Positions 12,393-19,400 of a stretch of 27,340 nt of DNA are shown piece after piece (positions within the stretch are counted from its first letter, which is position 1; each line of letters opens with the position of its first letter). This DNA is from a virus, in the IMG/VR virus record IMGVR_UViG_3300033144_004774, positions 1-27,340 of that record; one strand, given 5' to 3'. The notes beneath the pieces are model-generated. The model worked only from the letters and a program-made list of their open reading frames with translations. It made no database searches and was not told the DNA's origin. The translations under genes and the position numbers were made by a program.

Positions 12393-14180
12393 ATGGCCAC
12401 TATTGATCTATCAAATTACGCAACAACACTAATTCAATCTACTACAGCGCGAACTGGAGGAGTTAATGCCGCAGTCGATGGCAACATCTTTTTTGATGTT
12501 GCAAACGGGCGCATAGAACTTATTACAGTTGAAGAAAAAGCGGTGTTAGATTTGACTGCTATTGGTGGCGGGGCAACAGACCCAAACCCATTAACAGAAG
12601 ATGATGGTATCAAACTGGAAGCGTTGTATGCTTTTGAACGGCAAGAGCGTAGAACAGATGAAACGCTACGACAATATGATTACTATTTTACTGGTACATT
12701 TAAATTTGGCGGGGCATACGAATTAGTTAACAACAGAAAGTTCGATGATGCGGACGGAGGTACATTTAGTTTAACAACAGATGACCGATTTAAAATAAGA
12801 GGGTCGGGCTGGATTGAGCGAAATGTGGCAGGGGCTATCGGTAGAATTTTATATGGCAATAAATCTTTAGGTAATGTAGAAGCTCTTTCTCTCCCATACT
12901 ATCAGTTAACTGACGGAGGAAATCCACTGAGTTATGATAAAGATGGCCCAGTAGATGAAGCAGTATTAGTGTACGCAGATAACAATGTTGATGCTAACGC
13001 ATACACAACTTCAGCGGCAACTGCGGCATCCCAAACCATTACTGTCGTAAAATCAACAGGAACATTCACAAGAACCGCTGGAGATTATGTTAGTGATGGA
13101 TTTGAAGTTGGACACAGATTTGAAGCAACAGGGCTGTTAAATAATACAGGTACATATACAGTAGCCACTGTGACTACATTAGTTATAACAATCAGCGCGG
13201 GAGAATGGGCTAATCTCACAGATGAGACAGGGGATGCAGATGAAGTATTAACTGTGTCAGGGTATGATAAGAGAACGTATGAATCGTTAAAAATTAGAAC
13301 ATTTGGACAAAACTACGATTCTAAAATATTGTCTGATTCTGGTGTTGCTGAAATGGGCGGGTATTCATCAGGGTTTGCGTTGGGTGAATCAGTGCATTTA
13401 ACTACGGGTTCATACACACTTGCGGATGTTTTAACAGCGCAAGTGTCTCCATGGACGGGAATGACTTTAGAGGAATTAGATGTTGCTCAAACGGAGACAG
13501 GTTTCACCACTGCTGATGGTGATTTCACGTGGGTGTTGAACAACACAGCCTCCGGGGATTTAGATCAGTGTATTGCTTATTTGGATGCCCTTGCCCAAAC
13601 GGATAATGATATTAACGCCCATGCGTCTAATGTGACAAACGGTAAAAGAGTAGGGGTTTGGTACTCCTATAATGCGGCCGGTAAAATATTACCTCAAGTT
13701 GGAACAGGTGCGGCAGGTGAAGGTTTATTCCTTGAAGGCTTGACAGGAACAGATAAGAATAGAGTAATATTCACTGATGATGCAGATGCTACAAAAGAAT
13801 ATCCAGCATACTCAGCGGTAAGTGTTGCTGTAGGGGCTAATGCAGTTGCCGATACAAATTCTTGGTTCCATGCATTTTTCTTAGATGGCCCATCTACAAA
13901 TGATTTCAATACAGCAACCGCTATAACTGTTCGGGATGCTGATGCCGCTACTCTAATCAAGGGTAATGTAACTTTATCGGGACTTAGGGTATCTAATAAC
14001 ATAAATTTTGAATTTGATTTTGTAGGTGATACTTTGGGCGGCACCGCTGGCACAAATAAAGACATAGTTTTTGAGTGTGAAGGTGACGGTGGAGTTACAC
14101 AAGCAAAAACAGTATTCACATTAACAAGTGCCGCTTCAATCACAGCATCATGTGTCCCATTACCTGAAACTAATGTATAG
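12393..14180 (+). CDS. Large putative virion structural protein (595 aa)
   Basis: The first 110 residues include a helical segment with charged pairs (KLEALYAFERQERRTDETLRQYD). A beta-rich body follows. Residues about 205-290 form an inserted module (TFTRTAGDYVSDGFEVGHRFEATG, read in two parts, then NNTGTYTVATVTTLVITI) of a type that recurs as a mobile beta domain in phage structural proteins. GYDKRTYESLKI follows it. These motifs recall large structural proteins of environmental siphophages. No catalytic residues are seen. Role in head or tail is unresolved. Confidence 0.6.
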   Translation: MATIDLSNYATTLIQSTTARTGGVNAAVDGNIFFDVANGRIELITVEEKAVLDLTAIGGGATDPNPLTEDDGIKLEALYAFERQERRTDETLRQYDYYFTGTFKFGGAYELVNNRKFDDADGGTFSLTTDDRFKIRGSGWIERNVAGAIGRILYGNKSLGNVEALSLPYYQLTDGGNPLSYDKDGPVDEAVLVYADNNVDANAYTTSAATAASQTITVVKSTGTFTRTAGDYVSDGFEVGHRFEATGLLNNTGTYTVATVTTLVITISAGEWANLTDETGDADEVLTVSGYDKRTYESLKIRTFGQNYDSKILSDSGVAEMGGYSSGFALGESVHLTTGSYTLADVLTAQVSPWTGMTLEELDVAQTETGFTTADGDFTWVLNNTASGDLDQCIAYLDALAQTDNDINAHASNVTNGKRVGVWYSYNAAGKILPQVGTGAAGEGLFLEGLTGTDKNRVIFTDDADATKEYPAYSAVSVAVGANAVADTNSWFHAFFLDGPSTNDFNTATAITVRDADAATLIKGNVTLSGLRVSNNINFEFDFVGDTLGGTAGTNKDIVFECEGDGGVTQAKTVFTLTSAASITASCVPLPETNV

Positions 14181-14200
14181 GCTTTAAATCGGCTAGGAGG

Positions 14201-14247
14201 TGGTTTTTATATTGAATTTAATATCATAAACCATTTCTTTTATTATT
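14201..14247 (+). terminator. Possible weak terminator after the 595-aa gene
   Basis: TGGTTTTTATATT (14201-14213) pairs imperfectly with AATATCATAAACCA (14220-14233), and a T-rich stretch follows (14233-14247). The AU-rich, mismatched stem makes it much weaker than the terminators at 8926 and 9625. It fills most of an 80-bp gap that has no gene. Confidence 0.4.
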
Positions 14248-14262
14248 AGGTGAGAGCAAAAT

Positions 14263-14562
14263 ATGTCATACATATACGCAAGGACAATAAATGTAGATAT
14301 CGCGTCTATTCATGGTAATCATTTTATTACGTTACATTTAGAAAAAGTAGTTACAGATGTTGAAGGTAAAGCAATTCAAACTATTGGCAATTTTGGCAGG
14401 ATTGTAAAGAGAATGAGTGATTTAAAATCACTCCCATACGTGTCAGATGATGGTATGTTATCTGCCAAAGAGATAATTGATGCAATATCTATAAATGTAT
14501 TAATGTGGATTCAAGAAATCTATGGTGGCATAATCGGTGATGGCGTAGTGGTGATAGATTAA
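14263..14562 (+). CDS. Hypothetical protein (99 aa)
   Basis: No family is recognised. The sequence is a mixed alpha/beta pattern: a beta start (INVDIASIHGNHFITLHLEKV), a basic middle and a hydrophobic helix near the end (IIDAISINVLMWIQEIYGG). AGGTGA precedes the ATG at normal distance. It is coupled to the next gene by TAATG. Because the next protein has a recognisable phage structural pattern, this one is probably its partner. Confidence 0.55.
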   Translation: MSYIYARTINVDIASIHGNHFITLHLEKVVTDVEGKAIQTIGNFGRIVKRMSDLKSLPYVSDDGMLSAKEIIDAISINVLMWIQEIYGGIIGDGVVVID

Positions 14563-15101
14563 TGACTGTAATATCTAGCATAGACGGGGCAACCAGAAGA
14601 GTATATCTACATGTAGATACTGTGGGTGTAGATGTACATCCCATTGATATATACAAGGAGATGCGAAGCTTACGAAGAACAACAGAATCATTGAGAAATT
14701 ATGATTTGTTTATGAAAGCTTCAGGTAACGAATCGAAGGGAGGGGGAAAGTATACAGAGAGATATGTTACGTTGTTAGATGGGACTAGAATCGTGCCATT
14801 TGATACTAGTCATGAACTAACTATTATTGGCACGATTATTACAGATATAGGTACAGAAGGTATTGCCGCATTTGATAGAAGCCCATTAGCCTTAACAACA
14901 GTGGTTGATATTAACTATGTACCTCCTCAAGTTGAAGTAGTAATTGTTGCAACAGGTTCAGCAGTTACGTCTCAAGATTTACTTGATATCTCAGAGGCTG
15001 TTTGGGGTTATGCTACATCAGCAGCAACTACAGTAGGCAGTATAGGTGAATATGTTAGTAGTAAATTGTTATCCTTCAAGAAGTTTATTAGTGTTCAATA
15101 A
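14562..15101 (+). CDS. Conserved phage structural protein (179 aa)
   Basis: The N-terminal 90 residues (RRVYLHVDTVGVDVHPIDIY, MRSLRRTTESLRNYD, then DGTRIVPFDTSHELTI) follow a pattern I associate with a conserved siphophage structural protein family of unknown precise role. In that family the segment DxDPxDIYREMR-like followed by LRxFxP is typical. The C-terminal 50 residues hold LLDISEAVWGY, a short motif common at the ends of tail-associated proteins. No enzymatic site is seen. The identification is moderate and the placement in head or tail is open. Confidence 0.6.
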   Translation: MTVISSIDGATRRVYLHVDTVGVDVHPIDIYKEMRSLRRTTESLRNYDLFMKASGNESKGGGKYTERYVTLLDGTRIVPFDTSHELTIIGTIITDIGTEGIAAFDRSPLALTTVVDINYVPPQVEVVIVATGSAVTSQDLLDISEAVWGYATSAATTVGSIGEYVSSKLLSFKKFISVQ

Positions 15102-15136
15102 TGAGGAATATTTAAACAATTTATGGGAGTTAGGCA

Positions 15137-15580
15137 ATGTTAAGGTTTTCCAATCAAAATAGTAGGATATGTGTGCTAGAATCACAATTTGAAATTTTTC
15201 AAGAGTCTACGCGTAATCACATGGAAAACGAAGAAAGAGTTTTTAGTACAATCGCGGATTCGATGAAAGACATTATACATCACATTGATGATGCCAAAAA
15301 AGAAAACAAGGAGTCTATAGATGGACTTAAAACAGAATTAATAGGTTTAATTGATAGGGAGTACGTATCTAAAACCGAAATGAACGTTACCCTAACAAAA
15401 ATGAGGTCGTCAGTTTTAGACGACATCGAAAAAGAACGTAAGCGTTCTGCCAAAGAATTTTGGGTATTAGTTACAAGTGCCGCTACTGTATTTGTATTAT
15501 GTGGCTGGCTGTATGTTAATGTTTTGAAGGATGATAATGGACCAAAAACTGACGCTTATAGCAGAGAAGGGTTATTATAA
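15137..15580 (+). CDS. Coiled-coil protein with one C-terminal membrane span (147 aa)
   Basis: Residues about 10-105 are charged heptads (coiled coil). Residues 109-130 (WVLVTSAATVFVLCGWLYVNVL, read in two parts) form one transmembrane helix followed by a short charged tail. This layout is like XhlA-type hemolysin or membrane-anchor proteins of phage lysis cassettes, or a spanin or holin partner. GGGAG precedes the ATG. Its end overlaps the phospholipase-like gene by 44 nt, so the two are translationally linked. Confidence 0.65.
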   Translation: MLRFSNQNSRICVLESQFEIFQESTRNHMENEERVFSTIADSMKDIIHHIDDAKKENKESIDGLKTELIGLIDREYVSKTEMNVTLTKMRSSVLDDIEKERKRSAKEFWVLVTSAATVFVLCGWLYVNVLKDDNGPKTDAYSREGLL

Positions 15581-15929
15581 TTTAACTCCTGAGCGCAAAG
15601 CCGTGATTTGCAACGGGGCGGGGGCCGCGAATGATTGGAGAAGTTCTTTAATCCCCAATACATTATGGGGATTAGACTGTACTGAGATTTTTGATATCCA
15701 TGACTATGCTTATCATGTCGGAGTAACTCCAGTAGATAAACTACGGGCCGACGTTAATATGCTCGTAAATTTAATCATGAAAATCATCGATGATGGCGGT
15801 TGGTTCGTTACGCCTAGAATATACAGAGCATCAACATATTTTGTTGCAGTTCACTTAGGAGGTAGTGATGCTTTTTTTACCATCAAGAAAGGCAACAAAT
15901 ACCTGAAAACAAGAGGACAAGATGATTAA
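15537..15929 (+). CDS. Phospholipase A2-like protein (130 aa)
   Basis: The core resembles the PLA2 active site: CNGAG (residues 25-29) as a possible calcium loop, and DIHDYAYHVG (53-62) with the His55-Asp56 pair and the following Tyr of the HDxxY motif. ADVN at about 71-74 may hold another acidic residue. Related small proteins with an NGxG...HDxxY pattern occur in phage genomes. Such an enzyme could act on host membrane lipids during entry or lysis; activity here is inferred. The ATG at 15537 is preferred over 15531, because AAGG at 15527-15530 is 6 nt from the former and directly touches the latter. Confidence 0.6.
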   Translation: MDQKLTLIAEKGYYNLTPERKAVICNGAGAANDWRSSLIPNTLWGLDCTEIFDIHDYAYHVGVTPVDKLRADVNMLVNLIMKIIDDGGWFVTPRIYRASTYFVAVHLGGSDAFFTIKKGNKYLKTRGQDD

Positions 15930-16134
15930 TTTTAAAATTCCCATTGTAATATTTTTTATAACATTCATAACACTAATTGCTACCGGCTGTGAAACGTTAT
16001 CACGCTACAAAGTGTCTTATTGTGATTCCACGGTCGATTCTGTCACGAAAAAGGCTGTCTTATTAGCAATAAGAGCACAATATCCACTTTATCCAGAAGA
16101 AGGTATTTGCATTGACCCATGGGAGCATATATAA
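15922..16134 (+). CDS. Small lipoprotein, possible outer-membrane lysis or exclusion protein (70 aa)
   Basis: A short positive N-terminus and a hydrophobic stretch (IPIVIFFITFITLIA) lead to the lipobox LIATGC, with the lipidated Cys at 23. The mature part has 48 residues with two further Cys (CDST, GICIDP), which could form a disulfide. Rz1-type outer spanins are lipoproteins of this size next to lysis genes, but Rz1 is usually Pro-rich and this one is not. It overlaps the phospholipase-like gene by 8 nt and shares TAATG with the next gene. A superinfection-exclusion lipoprotein is an alternative. Confidence 0.65.
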   Translation: MINFKIPIVIFFITFITLIATGCETLSRYKVSYCDSTVDSVTKKAVLLAIRAQYPLYPEEGICIDPWEHI

Positions 16135-16667
16135 TGGCTATTGAATTAGTTTCTTTTGATGAATTGGCCCCGATTCTTGGATTAGGTAAAACAGAGACGA
16201 ATTATCCTGATTTAACTATAATACAGGAATCCGTAGTGGCTATGTTTGAAAATCATGTAGATCGAATTTTCAAGAAATCTAGTCACGTTGAGGATTTATT
16301 CTTGTACAGTAATACTCGCATGTTACCATTAAAGGGTCTTCCAGTTATTGCGATAACTTCAATAACCGAGGATGGAGTTACACTGGGCGTAGACACCTAC
16401 GGTCTTCGGCCATATGGGGTAGAATTAAACGATAAGAAAAACGGCGTTACTATTCAATTATCTTATACCGGAGGATTTACTTCTGTTCCGGCCGACTTGA
16501 AAAGAGCGGCTTTGTTGCAGACAGTGTACGAGTACCAAAACAAAAATTCCATCGGGCTGGAAGTTGTTTCTACTAATGGCGGCACAGTATCAAAGCCGCA
16601 GTTAGGGATGTTAAAAGAGGTAGAGAGATTGTTGAACAAATACGTTCATCCATTTCCTAGATTTTAA
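16134..16667 (+). CDS. Head-tail connector protein (gp6-like)
   Basis: Connector proteins of this class form a ring below the portal. The helical start (DLTIIQESVVAMFENHVDRIF), the central strand region (RMLPLKGLPVIAITSITEDG) and the late helix (LKRAALLQTVYEYQNKNSIG) follow the pattern of phage gp6-like connectors. The length, 177 residues, fits. The start at 16134 (MAIELVSF) is chosen because GGGAG (16121-16125) lies 8 nt upstream. The in-frame ATG at 16119 would add five residues and lacks a good site. The next gene starts in its stop codon. Confidence 0.75.
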   Translation: MAIELVSFDELAPILGLGKTETNYPDLTIIQESVVAMFENHVDRIFKKSSHVEDLFLYSNTRMLPLKGLPVIAITSITEDGVTLGVDTYGLRPYGVELNDKKNGVTIQLSYTGGFTSVPADLKRAALLQTVYEYQNKNSIGLEVVSTNGGTVSKPQLGMLKEVERLLNKYVHPFPRF

Positions 16668-17278
16668 TGCCTGAAATAACGGTAGACGTCAGGGGAATAA
16701 CGGAAGTGTTTAAGTTATTGCATCAATTTCCCGATAACACATTCAAGGCGGCAACTGCCGCTATGAGAGTTGCTACGGTAAATGCCAAAAGAAAAATACA
16801 AAGTAACTTTACTAGATATAACGGCACTAGAGGCGGGGATAGACTACAAAACAGGACAGGGGATTTACGCAGGAGTATAAAACGGGAAACCTCAGGCAAC
16901 ACGTTGAGTACTTTGTTTTCTCGCGTGTTTTCTACTTCTGAGTATGCTTCGATTCATGAATTTGGCGGCACAATAATCGCCAAGGATAAATATGTGAATG
17001 TTCCGGGGGGTCCGTATTTAAACATACCTACCCCAAGTAACTTATCAGGCTCTGGTATAATATTGAAAATTCCTGCTCAGATATTTGCGGAGGATGGAGG
17101 TCACATGTTCAAATCAAAAGCCGGTCGATGGATAGTTGCCGACGGACAAGGAACCCCAATGTTTGTTCTGGTCAAATCAGTAACTATAAAACCTAGACTT
17201 GGAATGAACAAAGCAGTAGAGAGTGAAATTCCTACACTATTGGGGACTTTGAGTAACGAATTATTTAAGGGGCAATGA
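16667..17278 (+). CDS. Head-tail joining protein (HK97 gp10-like)
   Basis: The sequence shows the usual plan of this family: a helical opening (ITEVFKLLHQFPDNTFKAATAAM), a basic segment with NRTGDLRRSIKRE, and SEYASIHEFGGTI (about residues 90-102), the EYAxxHEFGG motif that marks gp10-like or tail-completion proteins. It is about 50 residues longer than the common 130-150, with an insert around VPGGPYLNIPTPSN. It should sit between connector and tail terminator. It is coupled by TAATG to the previous gene and by ATGA to the next. Confidence 0.85.
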   Translation: MPEITVDVRGITEVFKLLHQFPDNTFKAATAAMRVATVNAKRKIQSNFTRYNGTRGGDRLQNRTGDLRRSIKRETSGNTLSTLFSRVFSTSEYASIHEFGGTIIAKDKYVNVPGGPYLNIPTPSNLSGSGIILKIPAQIFAEDGGHMFKSKAGRWIVADGQGTPMFVLVKSVTIKPRLGMNKAVESEIPTLLGTLSNELFKGQ

Positions 17279-17772
17279 TGGATTCACAACTAACCATACT
17301 AGATGAAATAGCGGCTCGATTAGCTAATATTACTGTCACAAACGGATATAGATTTACTATTGTTTCGACTGCAATAAAACGTGCCCAACTTACCCCTTTT
17401 ACACAGGGTGATCTTCCGGCAATAAACTATTGGCCAGTATCTGACGTCAAAGAAATTAATGCTGGCGGTGCTAGAATCAAGGAGTTTAATGTTTTAATAG
17501 AAATCTATGACGTTACCCGTGATGAACCATTCACGGATATTGGAATAAAAAGAGGAAATGATGTTGCTACTGCATTGTTCAGGGCTACTTCTGCTCCCAT
17601 GGTTTCAGACCCAGTATCTCCGGCTCTTGGAGGTTTGGTTACTGAAATTGATATAAATTCTCTCGTTCCCGTAATAGGGGAGGGGAAAAGCCCTTGGTGT
17701 GGGGCATTGCTCGATATAACTATCAAGTATAACACTAAACTAGGTGAATTTTCAACTATTTTTAACTACTAA
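17275..17772 (+). CDS. Probable tail terminator or completion protein
   Basis: The family is assigned from order and pattern: SQLTILDEIAARLANI, then a central strand segment (LPAINYWPVSD and KEFNVLIEIYDV), and a late strand pair (LVTEIDINS, ALLDITIKYNT). Terminator proteins of lambda gpU or HK97 gp11 type have this alpha-beta layout and cap the tail tube. The 165 residues fit. Two adjacent start codons (ATGATG) follow AAGGGG. Confidence comes mainly from its place between gp10-like protein and the major tail protein. Confidence 0.65.
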   Translation: MMDSQLTILDEIAARLANITVTNGYRFTIVSTAIKRAQLTPFTQGDLPAINYWPVSDVKEINAGGARIKEFNVLIEIYDVTRDEPFTDIGIKRGNDVATALFRATSAPMVSDPVSPALGGLVTEIDINSLVPVIGEGKSPWCGALLDITIKYNTKLGEFSTIFNY

Positions 17773-17790
17773 CCTCAACAGGGGAACATA

Positions 17791-18768
17791 ATGAGCAACG
17801 AAAACTCAAAATTAGAATATGAATCAGGCGTAACACCATATGCCATGGGGGCGTTGACTGATTCAGGCGACAGAATGCTTTTTAACTCATTGGCAGTATT
17901 TTTTTCTGAATCAACAGGGAACTCGCCGGTAATCAAACCAAACGGTGTATTAACTGGTGGTGTCGTCATTACGGCCGTTTCAGGAAGTAATGACGTTATT
18001 GATGTGGCGGCCTTATCTTTAAATTTAAATGGCGTTGAAACTTCGGTTGGTGCATCTTTAGATTTATCAATATCAAGAGCGGCCACTGACGTGGCGAAGG
18101 TAATTTCCATTCAAGTCAACGCGGCCGGTAGTATTGTGGCAGTAGAAGGCTCAGATGGTGCTTTTGTTGATGCACGTGGAGTAGGTTCTGGTGAAATTCC
18201 TTTTATCTTAACAGATAGCGTGGAGATTGCTCAGGTCAGATATACTGGAAACACTCCAGCGGCAGTGCTAGGTTCTGAGATTCTTCAAGTTGTTGGTACT
18301 CACCTTGAAAAATCTGATTTCCCAACATACGACGCAGATAACTTCACAGGTTCTGTTTCATTTAACAGTACACTACCCGCTAGTCACACTGGTGCTGTTC
18401 CGAAGGCTGTATACGCTTCATATGCTGACCCTGTTTTCACAGAGCAAAACTTCGCTAACGATTTTGTTCCTGCTGAAAATTCTCACTCGGTTTCATCTGA
18501 GCAAGTATACAATGCGACTGTTGGTACTTCATCTTCTTCACTAGGTCAGGGTTCTTTCACTGCTATCTTAACCGACGGCATCACTGATTCTATTGTTGGC
18601 TTGAAGAATGAAAATCTTTTCTTCCGTTATACTCAGGACAAATCGAAAGCCCCTCATATCTTAACACAAGGTAAATTGGGCATTGCTCGTACTTTTGGCG
18701 CATCTGATAATCCTAAAGTATCTTGCACTATTTCGTCCAGTGTTGAGTCGGTAGAAAAGGCTTCATAG
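17791..18768 (+). CDS. Major tail (tube) protein
   Basis: The protein polymerises into the tail tube. The sequence is beta-rich with few charged helices and a regular, high-expression-like codon choice similar to that of the capsid gene. Position directly before the tail chaperone and tape measure is diagnostic in siphophages. At 325 residues it is longer than simple tube proteins (about 200-250), so an extra surface domain, perhaps Ig-like, is likely in the N-terminal or central part. AGGGGA lies ahead of the ATG. The family match is not independently visible. Confidence 0.75.
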   Translation: MSNENSKLEYESGVTPYAMGALTDSGDRMLFNSLAVFFSESTGNSPVIKPNGVLTGGVVITAVSGSNDVIDVAALSLNLNGVETSVGASLDLSISRAATDVAKVISIQVNAAGSIVAVEGSDGAFVDARGVGSGEIPFILTDSVEIAQVRYTGNTPAAVLGSEILQVVGTHLEKSDFPTYDADNFTGSVSFNSTLPASHTGAVPKAVYASYADPVFTEQNFANDFVPAENSHSVSSEQVYNATVGTSSSSLGQGSFTAILTDGITDSIVGLKNENLFFRYTQDKSKAPHILTQGKLGIARTFGASDNPKVSCTISSSVESVEKAS

Positions 18769-18769
18769 G

Positions 18770-19222
18770 GTGAAATTTAATCAAACTAAGTTCAGAAAAC
18801 AGGAATTCATCGATCGTGTTGAAAGCGTTGATGTTCCTGCCCTGCGCCGTTGGTTTGATTTTGATGAAGACGAAGAACAGGACGACAATGCCCCCTGTTC
18901 TTGGCAAGTTCGGGGTCTTTCGGGACCCGAATTCGCTTCCATGATGGATGTTGCATCAAAATCAAGAAATTTAAATACTATAATAGAAGCAATCAGTAAT
19001 TCTAAAGTAAAAACGGAAGAACTAAAGAAGGTATTAGGCATGGGCAGTGACACGCCCGAAGATTTAGCTAAAAGGATAGAACAGTTGGTGTTAGGTTCGG
19101 TTGACCCTGTTGTTGATTCCTCTTTGGCCATTAAATTAGCATCTTCATTTCCTATTGAGTTTTATATCATAACTAATAAAATTACTGCCCTGACGGGAAT
19201 GGGCAGGGATATAAAAAAGTAG
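18770..19222 (+). CDS. Tail assembly chaperone, short form (gpG-like)
   Basis: The short form of the tail assembly chaperone binds the tape measure and prevents misfolding. It has 150 residues, an acidic N-terminal part (FDFDEDEEQDDN) and a helical body, as expected. It starts with GTG at 18770, 1 nt after the stop of the major tail protein, with AAAGG upstream. It ends at TAG 19220-19222 directly after the slippery heptamer A AAA AAG (19213-19219). The family is recognised from order and frameshift rather than from a motif. Confidence 0.8.
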   Translation: MKFNQTKFRKQEFIDRVESVDVPALRRWFDFDEDEEQDDNAPCSWQVRGLSGPEFASMMDVASKSRNLNTIIEAISNSKVKTEELKKVLGMGSDTPEDLAKRIEQLVLGSVDPVVDSSLAIKLASSFPIEFYIITNKITALTGMGRDIKK

Positions 19223-19398
19223 AGCGTCTTTGGAATGATCCGAACATTAGAAACACCATGGTCCTATTAGATTTACGAGGCGGTGGCCGTTTCTTGTCGG
19301 AGGCTGTACCTCATGAGTTCCCAGAGGACGGCCTTTCGGAGACAGAATCTCTATTGTGGGAGCTGTATTATAAAGAAAAATCAAATAACGGGGCATAA
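18770..19398 (+). CDS. Tail assembly chaperone, -1 frameshift fusion (gpGT-like)
   Basis: Slippage by -1 at 19213-19219 joins 150 residues of the short form to 59 residues of an overlapping frame (GTA at 19219 through TAA 19396-19398), giving a 209-residue fusion. The added part reads VERLWNDPNIRNTMVLLDLR and ends YYKEKSNNGA. That extension has no start of its own with a ribosome site near its beginning, which supports frameshifting. In lambda the T extension brings the tube protein to the tape measure complex. Confidence 0.85.
19213..19219 (+). promoter_or_regulatory. Programmed -1 frameshift heptamer A AAA AAG
   Basis: The heptamer lies in the correct phase (codons ATA AAA AAG TAG in frame 0), immediately before the stop of the chaperone short form. 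A AAA AAG is among the most efficient bacterial -1 sites. The stop codon directly 3' may aid slippage. A downstream stimulatory stem-loop was not convincingly identified by eye. Confidence 0.9.
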
Positions 19399-19400
19399 AG

